64,000 nt of DNA from Paludibacteraceae bacterium. Lineage in GTDB: Bacteria; Bacteroidota; Bacteroidia; Bacteroidales; Paludibacteraceae. The position numbers and the translations under genes were made by a program. The DNA is taken from assembly GCA_905235225.1 (NCBI GenBank), contig CAJOKE010000007.1, positions 1 through 64,000 of the forward strand. The letters run 5' to 3'. Positions 44,577 through 52,871 of this stretch are shown in pieces. The notes below the pieces were generated by a model. It had not been told where the DNA came from. It ran no database searches and worked only from the letters and a program-made list of their open reading frames with translations. The number at the start of each line of letters is the position of its first letter. Position 1 is the stretch's first letter.

Positions 44577-45569
44577 ATGATCATCCGGCTGCCTGTTTCC
44601 AAGAGTATCGCTAACCGCCTGCTTATACTGCAGGCTATGCACAATATGCCGCTTACGGACGTGTACGGACAGGACATTCCCGATGATGTCAAACTCATGC
44701 ACAACGCTATCCGGTCAATACATTCCGGCGCAAAAAGAATTGACCTGCAAAACTGTGGCACTGCTATGCGTTTCCTTACTGCATACTGTGCCCAACGCGA
44801 AGGACACACCATCATTTTGCGTATGCGACAACGCCCTGTCCGCCAGTTGGTAAACGCTCTTCGCACCTGCGGAGCAGACGTTACGTATCTCTCCACAGAA
44901 GGATTTCCGCCACTGCAAATTACCGGCAAGCACTTGAACCATGCTCTTCCCGTTTCTGTTTCTGCCGACATTTCAACCCAGTTTGCATCGGCACTGCTGC
45001 TTATCGGAATGGATGTGACATGCAACAGTACATCACCATATATTGCCATGACACGCGAAATTATCAGCCGATGGCAGGCGGGCGACCGCAATTACATGGA
45101 ACGCGATTGGAGTGCTGCTGCCTTTTGGTATGAGTACGTTGCCTTGCATGGCACGGAAATATTTCTGACTGGGTTACACGCAGACGATATACAAGGCGAC
45201 AAAGTGGTTCTTGATATATTCAGTCATCTGGGGGTCACCACGACATTCGAAACAGACGGTGTCCGGCTTACCAAAACCAAATCCCCCGCCATGAACGACT
45301 TCTCAGTCTCGTTCAAAAACTGCCCCGATCTCTATCCCGCAGTTGCTGTTACATGCCGCCGCTTGGGAATACGCCTGCACGCTTCGGGAACGGATGCACT
45401 GCCTTATAAAGAAAGTAACCGTCTCATCGCCGTGCAACAGATGAAAACATACAGCGACCATCGGATTGCAATGGCACTTCTGGCTGCAGGACTTCCGTGT
45501 GATGACATCGCATGTATCAACAAATCGTATCCCGCTTTCTACGAACAGCTATGTCAATTACAATCATAA
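44577..45569 (+). CDS. aroA: Miniature 3-phosphoshikimate 1-carboxyvinyltransferase
   Basis: 330 residues against about 410-430 usually. It catalyses EPSP formation in aromatic amino-acid synthesis. All signature regions I can place are present: LPVSKSIANR, LQNCGTAMRFL, RMRQRPVRQL, SADISTQFASALLL, NCPDLYPAVAV, KESNR (for KESDR), YSDHRIAMALL and NKSYPAFYEQL. The shortening is spread over the N-terminal strand and several loops rather than being a simple truncation, so the enzyme is probably active but compacted. It lies in the middle of a packed operon; the next gene starts inside its last seven codons. Confidence 0.9.
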   Translation: MIIRLPVSKSIANRLLILQAMHNMPLTDVYGQDIPDDVKLMHNAIRSIHSGAKRIDLQNCGTAMRFLTAYCAQREGHTIILRMRQRPVRQLVNALRTCGADVTYLSTEGFPPLQITGKHLNHALPVSVSADISTQFASALLLIGMDVTCNSTSPYIAMTREIISRWQAGDRNYMERDWSAAAFWYEYVALHGTEIFLTGLHADDIQGDKVVLDIFSHLGVTTTFETDGVRLTKTKSPAMNDFSVSFKNCPDLYPAVAVTCRRLGIRLHASGTDALPYKESNRLIAVQQMKTYSDHRIAMALLAAGLPCDDIACINKSYPAFYEQLCQLQS

Positions 45570-46291
45570 TACCCCGTCGCGGCATCAATGACGATGGTAA
45601 AGGCAAAAAACATGCCCTCCGCAAACTCATCACCGCTGCTGCTACGGAATATGTTTGGCTGCAGGACGATGACATAACGCCGCCTCCTGTAACACCGGAC
45701 ACAAATGCCGATCTCCTCATTTTACCTCTGCGAATGGTGGGTGGAAGCACTCTGCTGGAACGACTCCAAATAGCCGAATACGCAGCATTGCAACAACTCA
45801 CCGTCATCGCTGCCGAACACCATCACCCTGTTATGTGCAGCGGAGCCAACCTTATCGTTAAACGACAGCAATGGCTGGAGTCTTGGCAAGACATACACCC
45901 CGAAATCCCAAGCGGGGACGATATGTTTCTCTTGGAGTCATTCAAACGCAGAAAACTGCGCATTGACATAATTGATAACCCCGATTATACAGCTACAGTT
46001 AAAGCCATACCCGACTGGCGGACTTTCCTGCACCAACGCATGCGCTGGGCTGGAAAGGCACCACACTATACCGACCGCGATATACGGTTTTGCGGCGCAG
46101 CTGTACTGATCGCAAACATCCTGCAAATACTGTTCCCGCCTGTTCTGCTTGTCAAGTTCCCGTTGGAATACCGGCTAATAAAGAAGAGAGACGCGTCCGT
46201 CTCTCTCCTTGATGCCTTGTTACTGGAACTCATTTATCCCTTCTACATGGCGGTTTGCCTTGTCGGTGGGATGTTCAGGCGCAAATGGTGA
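45551..46291 (+). CDS. Compact family 2 glycosyltransferase
   Basis: 247 residues from ATG 45551. It begins MSITIIIPRRG, jumps almost at once to a GKKHALRKLI segment and the DxD-like WLQDDDITPP, then has PSGDDMFLLESF and the acceptor motif HQRMRWAGK. The C-terminal third has two hydrophobic helices (LIANILQILFPPVLLV, LLELIYPFYMAVCLVGG). This is a processive-type GT2 with about 50 residues missing between the opening strand and the DxD, and it parallels the shortened aroA before it. Substrate unknown. It overlaps aroA by 19 nt and ends 1 nt before the secG stop on the other strand. Confidence 0.82.
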   Translation: MSITIIIPRRGINDDGKGKKHALRKLITAAATEYVWLQDDDITPPPVTPDTNADLLILPLRMVGGSTLLERLQIAEYAALQQLTVIAAEHHHPVMCSGANLIVKRQQWLESWQDIHPEIPSGDDMFLLESFKRRKLRIDIIDNPDYTATVKAIPDWRTFLHQRMRWAGKAPHYTDRDIRFCGAAVLIANILQILFPPVLLVKFPLEYRLIKKRDASVSLLDALLLELIYPFYMAVCLVGGMFRRKW

Positions 46292-46627
46292 TTACTCACC
46301 GGCCTCTTGCTCCTGTTCAAAATCAGCAGCTGCAGGCTGAATAGCCTCGCTCGCTTCTTGAACTTGTTCAATGATAGCACTCTCGCTATCGTCTGCTGCT
46401 TTTTGACCTTTATTTACGCCGACTGCCAAAATGCTAAGCAAAACGATAATGCCGGCAAGTGTCCAACTGGTCTTCTCCAGAAAGTCTGCAGTCTTCGGGG
46501 CACCCATTACCTGGTTACCGCTTGCAAAACCTGCTGCCAATCCGCCACCCTTGCTGTTTTGAACAAGCACTGCAAGAACCAGCAATACAGCCGCAGCAAC
46601 AATCAAAATGGTTAATAAAATGTACAT
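46292..46627 (-). CDS. secG: SecG, preprotein translocase subunit
   Basis: 111 residues. Two membrane helices (LLTILIVAAAVLLVLAVLVQ and LAGIIVLLSILAVGV) flank the conserved SKGGGLAAGFASGNQVMGAP loop. An acidic C-terminal extension (EQVQEASEAIQPAAADFEQE) is longer than in E. coli. It assists SecYE-driven export. Transcribed from its own promoter at about 46678-46709. Confidence 0.95.
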   Translation of the reverse strand: MYILLTILIVAAAVLLVLAVLVQNSKGGGLAAGFASGNQVMGAPKTADFLEKTSWTLAGIIVLLSILAVGVNKGQKAADDSESAIIEQVQEASEAIQPAAADFEQEQEAGE

Positions 46628-46677
46628 AATATTAGTTATTTAGTTTTATTTCTATGTAAAATTGCCGAAAAAGCGTG

Positions 46678-46709
46678 CAAAGGTACGGCTTTTTTTTTAT
46701 ATCCGCAAG
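46678..46709 (-). promoter_or_regulatory. secG promoter
   Basis: TACCTTTG at 46685-46678 on the minus strand with a 20-bp spacer to CTTG (46709-46706), one mismatch from TTTG. The leader is about 45 nt to ATG 46627. Confidence 0.65.
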
Positions 46710-46733
46710 AAAATTACGCTTTTTTGTCGCATT

Positions 46734-46940
46734 TTAATCAAAAAGTGTCGGGTTGTCCTTGTCAAAACGCTTCAAAATAGCACGCATCAACGTCTCACGA
46801 ATAAGACGGCTGCGGTTCTTCACCGTATATTGGTCACAATAACGGTTCAACGCACGCAACTCACTGTCATTAAGCATGATACTTACTCTATTCTTGCGCT
46901 GCTCCTTCGTAAATTTCTTACTACTGCTCGGAGTTTCCAT
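46734..46940 (-). CDS. Ribbon-helix-helix (CopG-like) DNA-binding protein
   Basis: 68 residues: a basic N-terminal tail (SSSKKFTKEQRKNR), strand VSIMLNDSE, helices LRALNRYCDQYTV and RSRLIRETLMRAILKRFD. This is the layout of a MetJ/Arc/CopG ribbon-helix-helix dimer. It could be a small transcriptional repressor. No toxin-like gene is adjacent, so a toxin-antitoxin role is not supported. It starts 12 nt after the stop of the barrel gene upstream, suggesting co-transcription. Confidence 0.8.
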   Translation of the reverse strand: METPSSSKKFTKEQRKNRVSIMLNDSELRALNRYCDQYTVKNRSRLIRETLMRAILKRFDKDNPTLFD

Positions 46941-46952
46941 TAAACAGTGTTT

Positions 46953-47708
46953 CTAAAATGTTATTCCGACATTAACTCCTATTGTTACAAAACTTCGTCC
47001 TGCATGGTTGATGAACTCACTCGCCGTACCGTCTTCATTCTTTATCGTATCCACGCCGGAAATGGTCGCCTGTTGGAATCGGGCGGCAAGGGATACCAAA
47101 AATGTGGAACGGGGGTTGAACGCTAACCGATAACCGACTTCCGCACCCGAATAGATACCGCCCTTGTTACCGCTGTTCAATGCAAAACCGTACCCTAATG
47201 CCGCACCCGCATATGGAGCGTGCTTGCCTTCCATGAACGGCACCTTCACCGCTAACTGCAAAGGTAGAAACGTATAACTCTTGCCACCGGCGAACATTCC
47301 GTGGACGCTGACTCCGCCACCGACAAAAATCGCCTTCTTGCCTATATAGCGGGATCCTATCATCAGTTCGCCGCCTATATGGCCGCCGCTGCTTTGCATC
47401 GGTATAACGGTGCCGCCACCGCTTAGTGCCACCAATATGGTCGTTTTTTTGCCGCCCTGCTTCTTGTCTTCTTCATCTGGTTTCTCGGCGGTTTCTTCAT
47501 CACCGGCTTTCGATTCTGTAACGGATACCACCTCGGAAGACGGATACTGGAAGCGCGCTCCTTCAGCCGTCTTCACAATAACCACCTCATCATTCTGAAC
47601 CAGCACCTCTCCCTGAACGGTCTTCCCGCTGCGAAGGGTCACTACCGAACCATTCATCACTGCACACGAAAAAACCGCCAATACTATCAAAATTAGCCTT
47701 TTACCCAT
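46953..47708 (-). CDS. Outer-membrane-type beta-barrel with N-terminal SH3-like segment
   Basis: 251 residues from ATG 47708 (MGKRLILIVLAVFSCAVMNG signal peptide). Residues about 20-65 (VTLRSGKTVQGEVLVQNDEV, FQYPSSEVVSVTE) form a small beta module that recurs in the 52872-53840 protein. A charged linker follows (AGDEETAEKPDEEDKKQGGK), then a barrel of about eight strands (IGGELMIGSRY, YAGAALGYGFALNSG) ending VTIGVNVGITF with the terminal Phe expected of barrels. Upstream in-frame codons belong to the promoter region. Function unknown. Confidence 0.8.
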   Translation of the reverse strand: MGKRLILIVLAVFSCAVMNGSVVTLRSGKTVQGEVLVQNDEVVIVKTAEGARFQYPSSEVVSVTESKAGDEETAEKPDEEDKKQGGKKTTILVALSGGGTVIPMQSSGGHIGGELMIGSRYIGKKAIFVGGGVSVHGMFAGGKSYTFLPLQLAVKVPFMEGKHAPYAGAALGYGFALNSGNKGGIYSGAEVGYRLAFNPRSTFLVSLAARFQQATISGVDTIKNEDGTASEFINHAGRSFVTIGVNVGITF

Positions 47709-47726
47709 ATCTACATAATTCCGCGG

Positions 47727-47758
47727 CAAAGGTACAAAAAATAAATCAAATACGCAAA
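47727..47758 (-). promoter_or_regulatory. Promoter of the barrel/RHH genes
   Basis: TTTG 47758-47755, a 20-bp spacer and TACCTTTG 47734-47727 on the minus strand, about 12 nt before ATG 47708 once the start site is placed. Confidence 0.8.
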
Positions 47759-47792
47759 TACAAGTGACACTTTTATAAAAATCCTTCATAAA

Positions 47793-47824
47793 TTTGCACA
47801 TCTGAATAAAAAGTTGTACCTTTG
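47793..47824 (+). promoter_or_regulatory. Promoter of the OPT transporter operon
   Basis: TTTG 47793-47796, a 20-bp spacer and TACCTTTG 47817-47824. The leader is about 31 nt to ATG 47862. It diverges from the promoter at 47727 without overlapping it. Confidence 0.85.
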
Positions 47825-47861
47825 CGGGCGATTTTGCATTAGTAGGCAATTCCGAAAATTT

Positions 47862-49784
47862 ATGGCAGAAGACAAAATTCAACTTCCCGAAAATGCGTCC
47901 CGACCGCTCAAACCCGGCGAGACCTACCAACCTATCCTTCCGGCGGACAAATCGTACCCCGAAGTTACACCTTATAGTATTATTGTAGGCGTTGTCATGG
48001 CGGTTATTTTCTCCGCCGCAGCTGCTTATCTCGGACTTAAAGTCGGACAAGTATTCGAGGCGGCTATTCCGATTGCCATCATTGCCGTCGCGCTTTCTGC
48101 GGCTCTCAAACGCAAAAACGCGCTGGGCGAAAATGTCATCATCCAGTCCGTCGGGGCTTCTTCAGGAGTCATTGTCGCAGGGGCTATCTTTACGCTGCCC
48201 GCACTCTATATCCTTCAGGACAAATATCCTGAAATTACCGTTAATTTCATGCAGGTCTTCATGTCAAGTCTGCTCGGCGGATGTCTCGGTATCCTGTTCT
48301 TGATTCCGTTCCGGAAGTATTTTGTTCAGGACAAACATGGCGAATACCCTTTCCCAGAAGCGACTGCTACTACACAGGTGCTTGTCTCCGGAGAACAGGG
48401 CGGCTCACAGGCGAAACCTCTGCTTTGGGCGGCGGGAATCGGTGGAATATACGACTTCCTCGTTTCCACTTTCGGACTTTGGACCGAGAGCCTCTCCACG
48501 CGCATGACTGGCTGGGGCGAATTGCTTGCAACAAAGTTCAAATTGCTTTTCTCCATCAATACATCTGCTGCCGTATTGGGATTGGGATACATCATCGGAC
48601 TCAAGTATGCCGCAGTCATTTGTGCCGGCTCATTCTTCGTCTGGTGGGTACTGCTCCCACTCCTCGGGACAATCCCCGAAATGGCGGCTACAGACCCCCA
48701 AATACTGTTCACTGCCTATGGGCGTAATATCGGTATCGGAGCTATCGCCATGGCGGGACTTATCGGTATCGTTAAATCATGGGGCGTCATCAAATCCGCC
48801 GTCGGACTGGCTGGTAAAGAATTAGGCGGAAAAGGAAAAGCCGTTGCACAAGCGGCTATCAGAACCGAACGCGATCTCAGTATGAAATTCGTTGTCCTCG
48901 CAGTCGCGGTCGCACTGTTGGTCACTTTTGTATTCTTCTGGGTCGGCGTACTGCATAATTTTGTGCAGGCTCTGGTGGCGTTCTTGGTGGTCGCTGTCAT
49001 CGCTTTCCTCTTCACAACTGTCGCTGCGAATGCCATCGCTATTGTCGGCAGCAACCCCGTTTCGGGAATGACGCTCATGACTCTCATTATCGCCTCGGTC
49101 GTCTTTGTCACCATCGGCATGAAAGGGGCGTCAGGAATGGTCGGAGCTATGGTTATCGGTGGTGTGGTATGCACGGCACTCGCCATGGCAGGGGGATTCA
49201 TTACCGACCTTAAAATCGGCTACTGGATCGGCACCACACCCGCTAAACAGGAGACTTGGAAGTTCCTCGGTACACTCGTTTCGGCGGCTACGGTCGGCGG
49301 AGTGATGATTATTCTCAACAAAACGTACGGCTTTGTCGGCGATAACGCACTCGTTGCCCCGCAGGCGAATGCAATGGCGGCGGTCATTGAACCCCTCATG
49401 TCCGGACAAGGCGCACCGTGGATGCTCTACTTCGCAGGAGCGGTTCTCGCACTCATCCTTAATTTCATGGGGGTACCCGTTTTGGCTTTTGCCTTGGGTA
49501 TGTTCATCCCACTCACACTCAATACACCACTGTTGGTCGGCGGATTCATTTCTTGGCTCGTTGCAAAAAAATCAGACAAAGCCGCACAAAAAGGAACGCT
49601 TATTGCCAGCGGATTCATCGCCGGTGGCGCACTCATGGGCGTTGTTTCCGCACTCGTTAAATTCTGCGGAGCGGAATGGTACCTCTCCGGCTGGGCGGCG
49701 TCATCTGGCGCACAAATCGTCAGCATCATCGCCTACGCGGCTCTGATCATATACTTTGTGTGCGCAAGCAGACGCACCGAATAA
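47862..49784 (+). CDS. OPT-family oligopeptide transporter
   Basis: 640 residues with about 15 membrane segments. N-terminal features include YSIIVGVVMAVIFSAAAAYLGLKVGQVFEA and ALGENVIIQSVGASSGVIVAG. Later family motifs are GEYPFPEATATTQVL, KFKLLFSINTSAAVLGLGYI and NPVSGMTLMTL. It belongs to the bacterial OPT branch (oligopeptide or metal-chelate symporters); the substrate is unpredicted. The 82 nt to the aldolase gene contain no promoter match, so the three genes from here to 52376 may be one transcript. Confidence 0.93.
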   Translation: MAEDKIQLPENASRPLKPGETYQPILPADKSYPEVTPYSIIVGVVMAVIFSAAAAYLGLKVGQVFEAAIPIAIIAVALSAALKRKNALGENVIIQSVGASSGVIVAGAIFTLPALYILQDKYPEITVNFMQVFMSSLLGGCLGILFLIPFRKYFVQDKHGEYPFPEATATTQVLVSGEQGGSQAKPLLWAAGIGGIYDFLVSTFGLWTESLSTRMTGWGELLATKFKLLFSINTSAAVLGLGYIIGLKYAAVICAGSFFVWWVLLPLLGTIPEMAATDPQILFTAYGRNIGIGAIAMAGLIGIVKSWGVIKSAVGLAGKELGGKGKAVAQAAIRTERDLSMKFVVLAVAVALLVTFVFFWVGVLHNFVQALVAFLVVAVIAFLFTTVAANAIAIVGSNPVSGMTLMTLIIASVVFVTIGMKGASGMVGAMVIGGVVCTALAMAGGFITDLKIGYWIGTTPAKQETWKFLGTLVSAATVGGVMIILNKTYGFVGDNALVAPQANAMAAVIEPLMSGQGAPWMLYFAGAVLALILNFMGVPVLAFALGMFIPLTLNTPLLVGGFISWLVAKKSDKAAQKGTLIASGFIAGGALMGVVSALVKFCGAEWYLSGWAASSGAQIVSIIAYAALIIYFVCASRRTE

Positions 49785-49866
49785 TAGCACAGACTCGCAC
49801 CCACTATTACATCACCACGAAAAAATTCAAATAATCAACCAATAACAATAAATAAATTTAATTCCT

Positions 49867-50868
49867 ATGGTAAATTACAAAGACCTCGGCCTTGTAAACA
49901 CCCGTGAGATGTTTGCTAAGGCAATCAAAGGCGGATATGCTATTCCTGCCTTCAACTTCAACAACATGGAACAACTGCAGGCTATCGTTAAAGCTGCTGC
50001 AGAAACCAAGTCTCCGGTTATTCTCCAAGTGTCAAAAGGCGCACGCAACTACGCTAACGGTACACTCCTTCGCTACCTTGCAGAAGGGGCTGTCGCTTAC
50101 GCTAAAGAACTCGGCTGGGAGAAACCCGAAATCGTACTCCACCTCGACCACGGTGATACATTCGAGACTTGCAAATCATGTATTGACAGCGGTTTCTCAA
50201 GCGTCATGATTGACGGTTCAGCTCTGCCCTACGAGGACAATATCGCTCTCACTAAGAAGGTTGTCGAGTATGCACATCAGTTCGATGTTACCGTTGAAGC
50301 GGAACTCGGCGTACTCGCTGGCGTGGAAGACGAAGTTGCTTCCGAAGAAAGCCACTACACCAAACCCGAAGAGGTTATTGACTTCGCTACACGCACCGGC
50401 TGCGACTCGCTCGCTATTTCTATCGGTACCTCACACGGTGCTTACAAATTCAAACCCGAACAATGCACACGTGACCCCAAAACAGGTCGCCTCGTTCCGC
50501 CTCCATTGGCTTTCGACGTTCTCGACGCTGTTATGGAGAAACTGCCCGGATTCCCGATCGTTCTCCACGGTTCATCTTCTGTTCCGCAGGAGTATGTGGA
50601 CATGATTAACAAATACGGTGGCAAATTGCCCGACGCTGTCGGTATTCCTGAGGAGCAACTCCGCAAGGCTGCCAAGAGTGCGGTTTGCAAAATCAACATC
50701 GACTCTGACTCACGTCTCGCCTTCACGGCTGCTGTACGTAAAGTCCTCTTCGAGAAACCCGCTGAGTTCGACCCACGCAAATACTGCGGACCCGCACGCG
50801 ACCTCATGGAGGAACTCTACAAACACAAAATCATCAACGTTCTCGGTTCCGACGGCAAAGCACAATAA
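49867..50868 (+). CDS. fba: Class II fructose-bisphosphate aldolase
   Basis: 333 residues. Zinc ligands are in LHLDHGDTFE, VEAELGVLAG and ISIGTSHGAYKF, with VLHGSSSVPQEY near the active site and NIDSDSRLAFTAAVRK in the C-terminal part. Glycolysis and gluconeogenesis enzyme of the zinc-dependent class. The codon choice is skewed, as in other highly expressed genes here. It is 2 nt from the next gene, which couples glycolysis to a CoA-transferase. Confidence 0.96.
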   Translation: MVNYKDLGLVNTREMFAKAIKGGYAIPAFNFNNMEQLQAIVKAAAETKSPVILQVSKGARNYANGTLLRYLAEGAVAYAKELGWEKPEIVLHLDHGDTFETCKSCIDSGFSSVMIDGSALPYEDNIALTKKVVEYAHQFDVTVEAELGVLAGVEDEVASEESHYTKPEEVIDFATRTGCDSLAISIGTSHGAYKFKPEQCTRDPKTGRLVPPPLAFDVLDAVMEKLPGFPIVLHGSSSVPQEYVDMINKYGGKLPDAVGIPEEQLRKAAKSAVCKINIDSDSRLAFTAAVRKVLFEKPAEFDPRKYCGPARDLMEELYKHKIINVLGSDGKAQ

Positions 50869-50870
50869 TC

Positions 50871-52376
50871 ATGGCATTACCGTTTATGACTGCCGAACAG
50901 GCGGCTCAACTCATCAACGATGGCGACATCTGCGGAATGGGTGGCTTCACCCCCGCAGGTGCGCCTAAAGATGTGCCTACGGCCATCGCACACCGCGCCG
51001 AAGCATTCCATGCCGAAGGAAAACCCTTCAAAATAGGAATCTATACAGGGGCTTCTACCGGCGACAGCTGCGACGGCGCACTCGCACGCGCACACGCTAT
51101 CAAGTTCCGCACACCCTACCAGGGAAACAAAGACCTGCGCGCTGAACTGAACGCACAAGGCGCACACTACTTCGATATGCACCTTAGCGAACTCGCACAA
51201 GACCTCAGATACGGATTCTTGCCAAAACCCGACTTCGCTATCATCGAATCATGCGAAATCGTCGAAAAAGGCGACACTGTTGAAATCGTTCCTACTGCCG
51301 GAGTCGGAAATATGCCTACTTTCTGCAGACTTGCGGACAAGGTTATTGTCGAACTCAATGAAGCAATGCCTGCTACCATGCGCGGTATGCACGACATCTA
51401 TGAACCGGCTGATCCTCCTCAACGCCGCGAAATCCCCGTTTATCATGTCTCTGACCGCATCGGCGTCGACTGCATCACCATTCCCGCTTCCAAACTCGTT
51501 GCGGTCGTTAAAACACACCGCCCTAACGAGGTCGGAAAGTTCACACCGCTCGACGAAGTGACAGAGAAGATTGGCGAGAACGTTGCCGCTTTCCTTGAGG
51601 CGGAAATGAAAGCAGGACGTATCCCAGTTTCCTTCCTTCCCATTCAATCCGGAGTCGGAAATGTCGCTAACGCCGTTCTCGGCGCACTCGGAGAGAACAA
51701 ACACATCCCACCCTTTGAGATGTACACAGAGGTCATTCAGGACTCTGTGGTCGGTCTCATGGACGAAGGACGTATCAAGTTCGCTTCCGGTTGCTCACTC
51801 ACTATCGGAGCCGATAAACTCCAGCACATAATGGATAATATCGACTTCTTCCGCGATAAAATTGTGCTGCGCCCGCAGGAAATTTCCAATAACCCCGAAG
51901 TCGCAAGACGGCTCGGACTCATTACCATCAATACCGCACTCGAGGCGGATATCTTCGGTAATATCAACTCAACACATGTCTGCGGAACCAAGATGATGAA
52001 TGGTATCGGTGGATCCGGTGACTTCACACGGAACGCCTATATTTCCATCTACACCACACCGTCAACTGCCAAGGGCGGAGCTATCTCTGCCTTCGTGCCG
52101 ATGGTTAGCCACTTGGATCACAGCGAACACTCTGTTAAGATTATCATTACGGAGCATGGTATCGCTGACCTGCGAGGCAAGAGTCCTATTCAACGCGCGC
52201 ACGAGATTATTGATAATTGCGTTGACCCGCAATATCGTCCGCTGCTCAACGAGTATCTCGCTATGGCGAAAACCGCGCACACGCCGCATGTCCTCAGCTG
52301 CGCACTCGCTATGCACGAGGAATTCCTCAAATCCGGCGATATGCGTAATACAAAGTGGGAGAATTACATCCGTTAA
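50871..52376 (+). CDS. Succinyl-CoA:acetate-type CoA-transferase
   Basis: 501 residues of the Cat1/acetyl-CoA hydrolase/transferase family: GDICGMGGFTPAGAPKDVP, TGASTGDSCDGALARAHAI, the catalytic Glu in EMYTEVIQDSVVGLMDEG, and the CoA-binding SGVGNVANAVLGAL, with GGSGDFTRNAYISIYTTPST near the C-terminus. It transfers CoA between succinate, acetate or propionate during fermentation, fitting a succinate/propionate-producing gut anaerobe. Ends with a terminator at 52400-52432. Confidence 0.92.
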   Translation: MALPFMTAEQAAQLINDGDICGMGGFTPAGAPKDVPTAIAHRAEAFHAEGKPFKIGIYTGASTGDSCDGALARAHAIKFRTPYQGNKDLRAELNAQGAHYFDMHLSELAQDLRYGFLPKPDFAIIESCEIVEKGDTVEIVPTAGVGNMPTFCRLADKVIVELNEAMPATMRGMHDIYEPADPPQRREIPVYHVSDRIGVDCITIPASKLVAVVKTHRPNEVGKFTPLDEVTEKIGENVAAFLEAEMKAGRIPVSFLPIQSGVGNVANAVLGALGENKHIPPFEMYTEVIQDSVVGLMDEGRIKFASGCSLTIGADKLQHIMDNIDFFRDKIVLRPQEISNNPEVARRLGLITINTALEADIFGNINSTHVCGTKMMNGIGGSGDFTRNAYISIYTTPSTAKGGAISAFVPMVSHLDHSEHSVKIIITEHGIADLRGKSPIQRAHEIIDNCVDPQYRPLLNEYLAMAKTAHTPHVLSCALAMHEEFLKSGDMRNTKWENYIR

Positions 52377-52399
52377 CTCTCATCACGAATAAAAAGAAT

Positions 52400-52432
52400 G
52401 GGTGTGTCAGAACTATTGGCACACCCTTTTTT
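52400..52432 (+). terminator. Terminator after the CoA-transferase
   Basis: Stem GGGTGTG/CACACCC with a loop of about 11 nt, followed by TTTTTT, 23 bp after the stop codon. Confidence 0.85.
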
Positions 52433-52439
52433 CTTCCCT

Positions 52440-52494
52440 GCCCTAACCATACAATAACCATACTATTACCATACAATAACCATACAATAAAGCC
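52440..52494. repeat. Intergenic 11-bp-periodic tandem array (5 units)
   Basis: GCCCTAACCAT, ACAATAACCAT, ACTATTACCAT, ACAATAACCAT, ACAATAAAGCC in register, starting 8 bp after the terminator's T-run. The unit sequence is unlike the other arrays but the period is the same. Confidence 0.88.
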
Positions 52495-52508
52495 GACGGA
52501 AAGGACAT

Positions 52509-52742
52509 TTATATCACAGACTTTATAAGTCTCCCCTCATCTCGAGTAACAATCTTATCTGTTATTTCCGCCTGCATCTCCATGGTATTACCATCAGATT
52601 GATAGATGAAGTTGATAGATTGATTTTCCTCGATCCACTCCCATTGACCATCAAAAAGAATAGAATCATTAGTAGTGTCAAAAAGCAGGAAATGCGGGTG
52701 CGGTGCAGTATGAAGGGCGATGTTTTTGAGTAAATCCGGCAT
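52509..52742 (-). CDS. Small protein or gene remnant of unknown function
   Basis: 77 codons from ATG 52742 (MPDLLKNIALHTAPHP); an ATG at 52832 is also in frame but lies inside the terminator of the preceding gene. The second half (DGQWEWIEENQSINFIYQSD, MEMQAEITDKIVTRDEG) has the alternating polar/hydrophobic look of lipocalin-like C-terminal strands. The first half is encoded by DNA (52693-52730) that is repeated at 61163-61200 in non-coding sequence. I think this is either a small gene fused to a dispersed repeat or a decayed lipocalin-like gene. Confidence 0.4.
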   Translation of the reverse strand: MPDLLKNIALHTAPHPHFLLFDTTNDSILFDGQWEWIEENQSINFIYQSDGNTMEMQAEITDKIVTRDEGRLIKSVI

Positions 52743-52814
52743 TTGTGTTTTTGGGTTTTGGGGGTGTATTTTGCCAAGTCCGTTGAGCGATTCCTTCGTG
52801 CAAACACACGCAAT

Positions 52815-52844
52815 AAAAAAAGGGCGAGGCATATGCCGCACCCT
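52815..52844 (-). terminator. Terminator of the 60-53 kb operon
   Basis: Minus-strand stem AGGGTGCGGCA/TGCCTCGCCCT (one mismatch) followed by TTTTTTT, about 30 bp after the stop of the 52872 gene. Confidence 0.8.
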
Positions 52845-52871
52845 AACTATTCACACACCGGATGAATAGAA

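Noticed and set aside
46734..46940. Antitoxin of a toxin-antitoxin pair (RHH protein)
   Set aside because: The neighbours are a beta-barrel gene and secG; no toxin-sized partner reading frame is adjacent.
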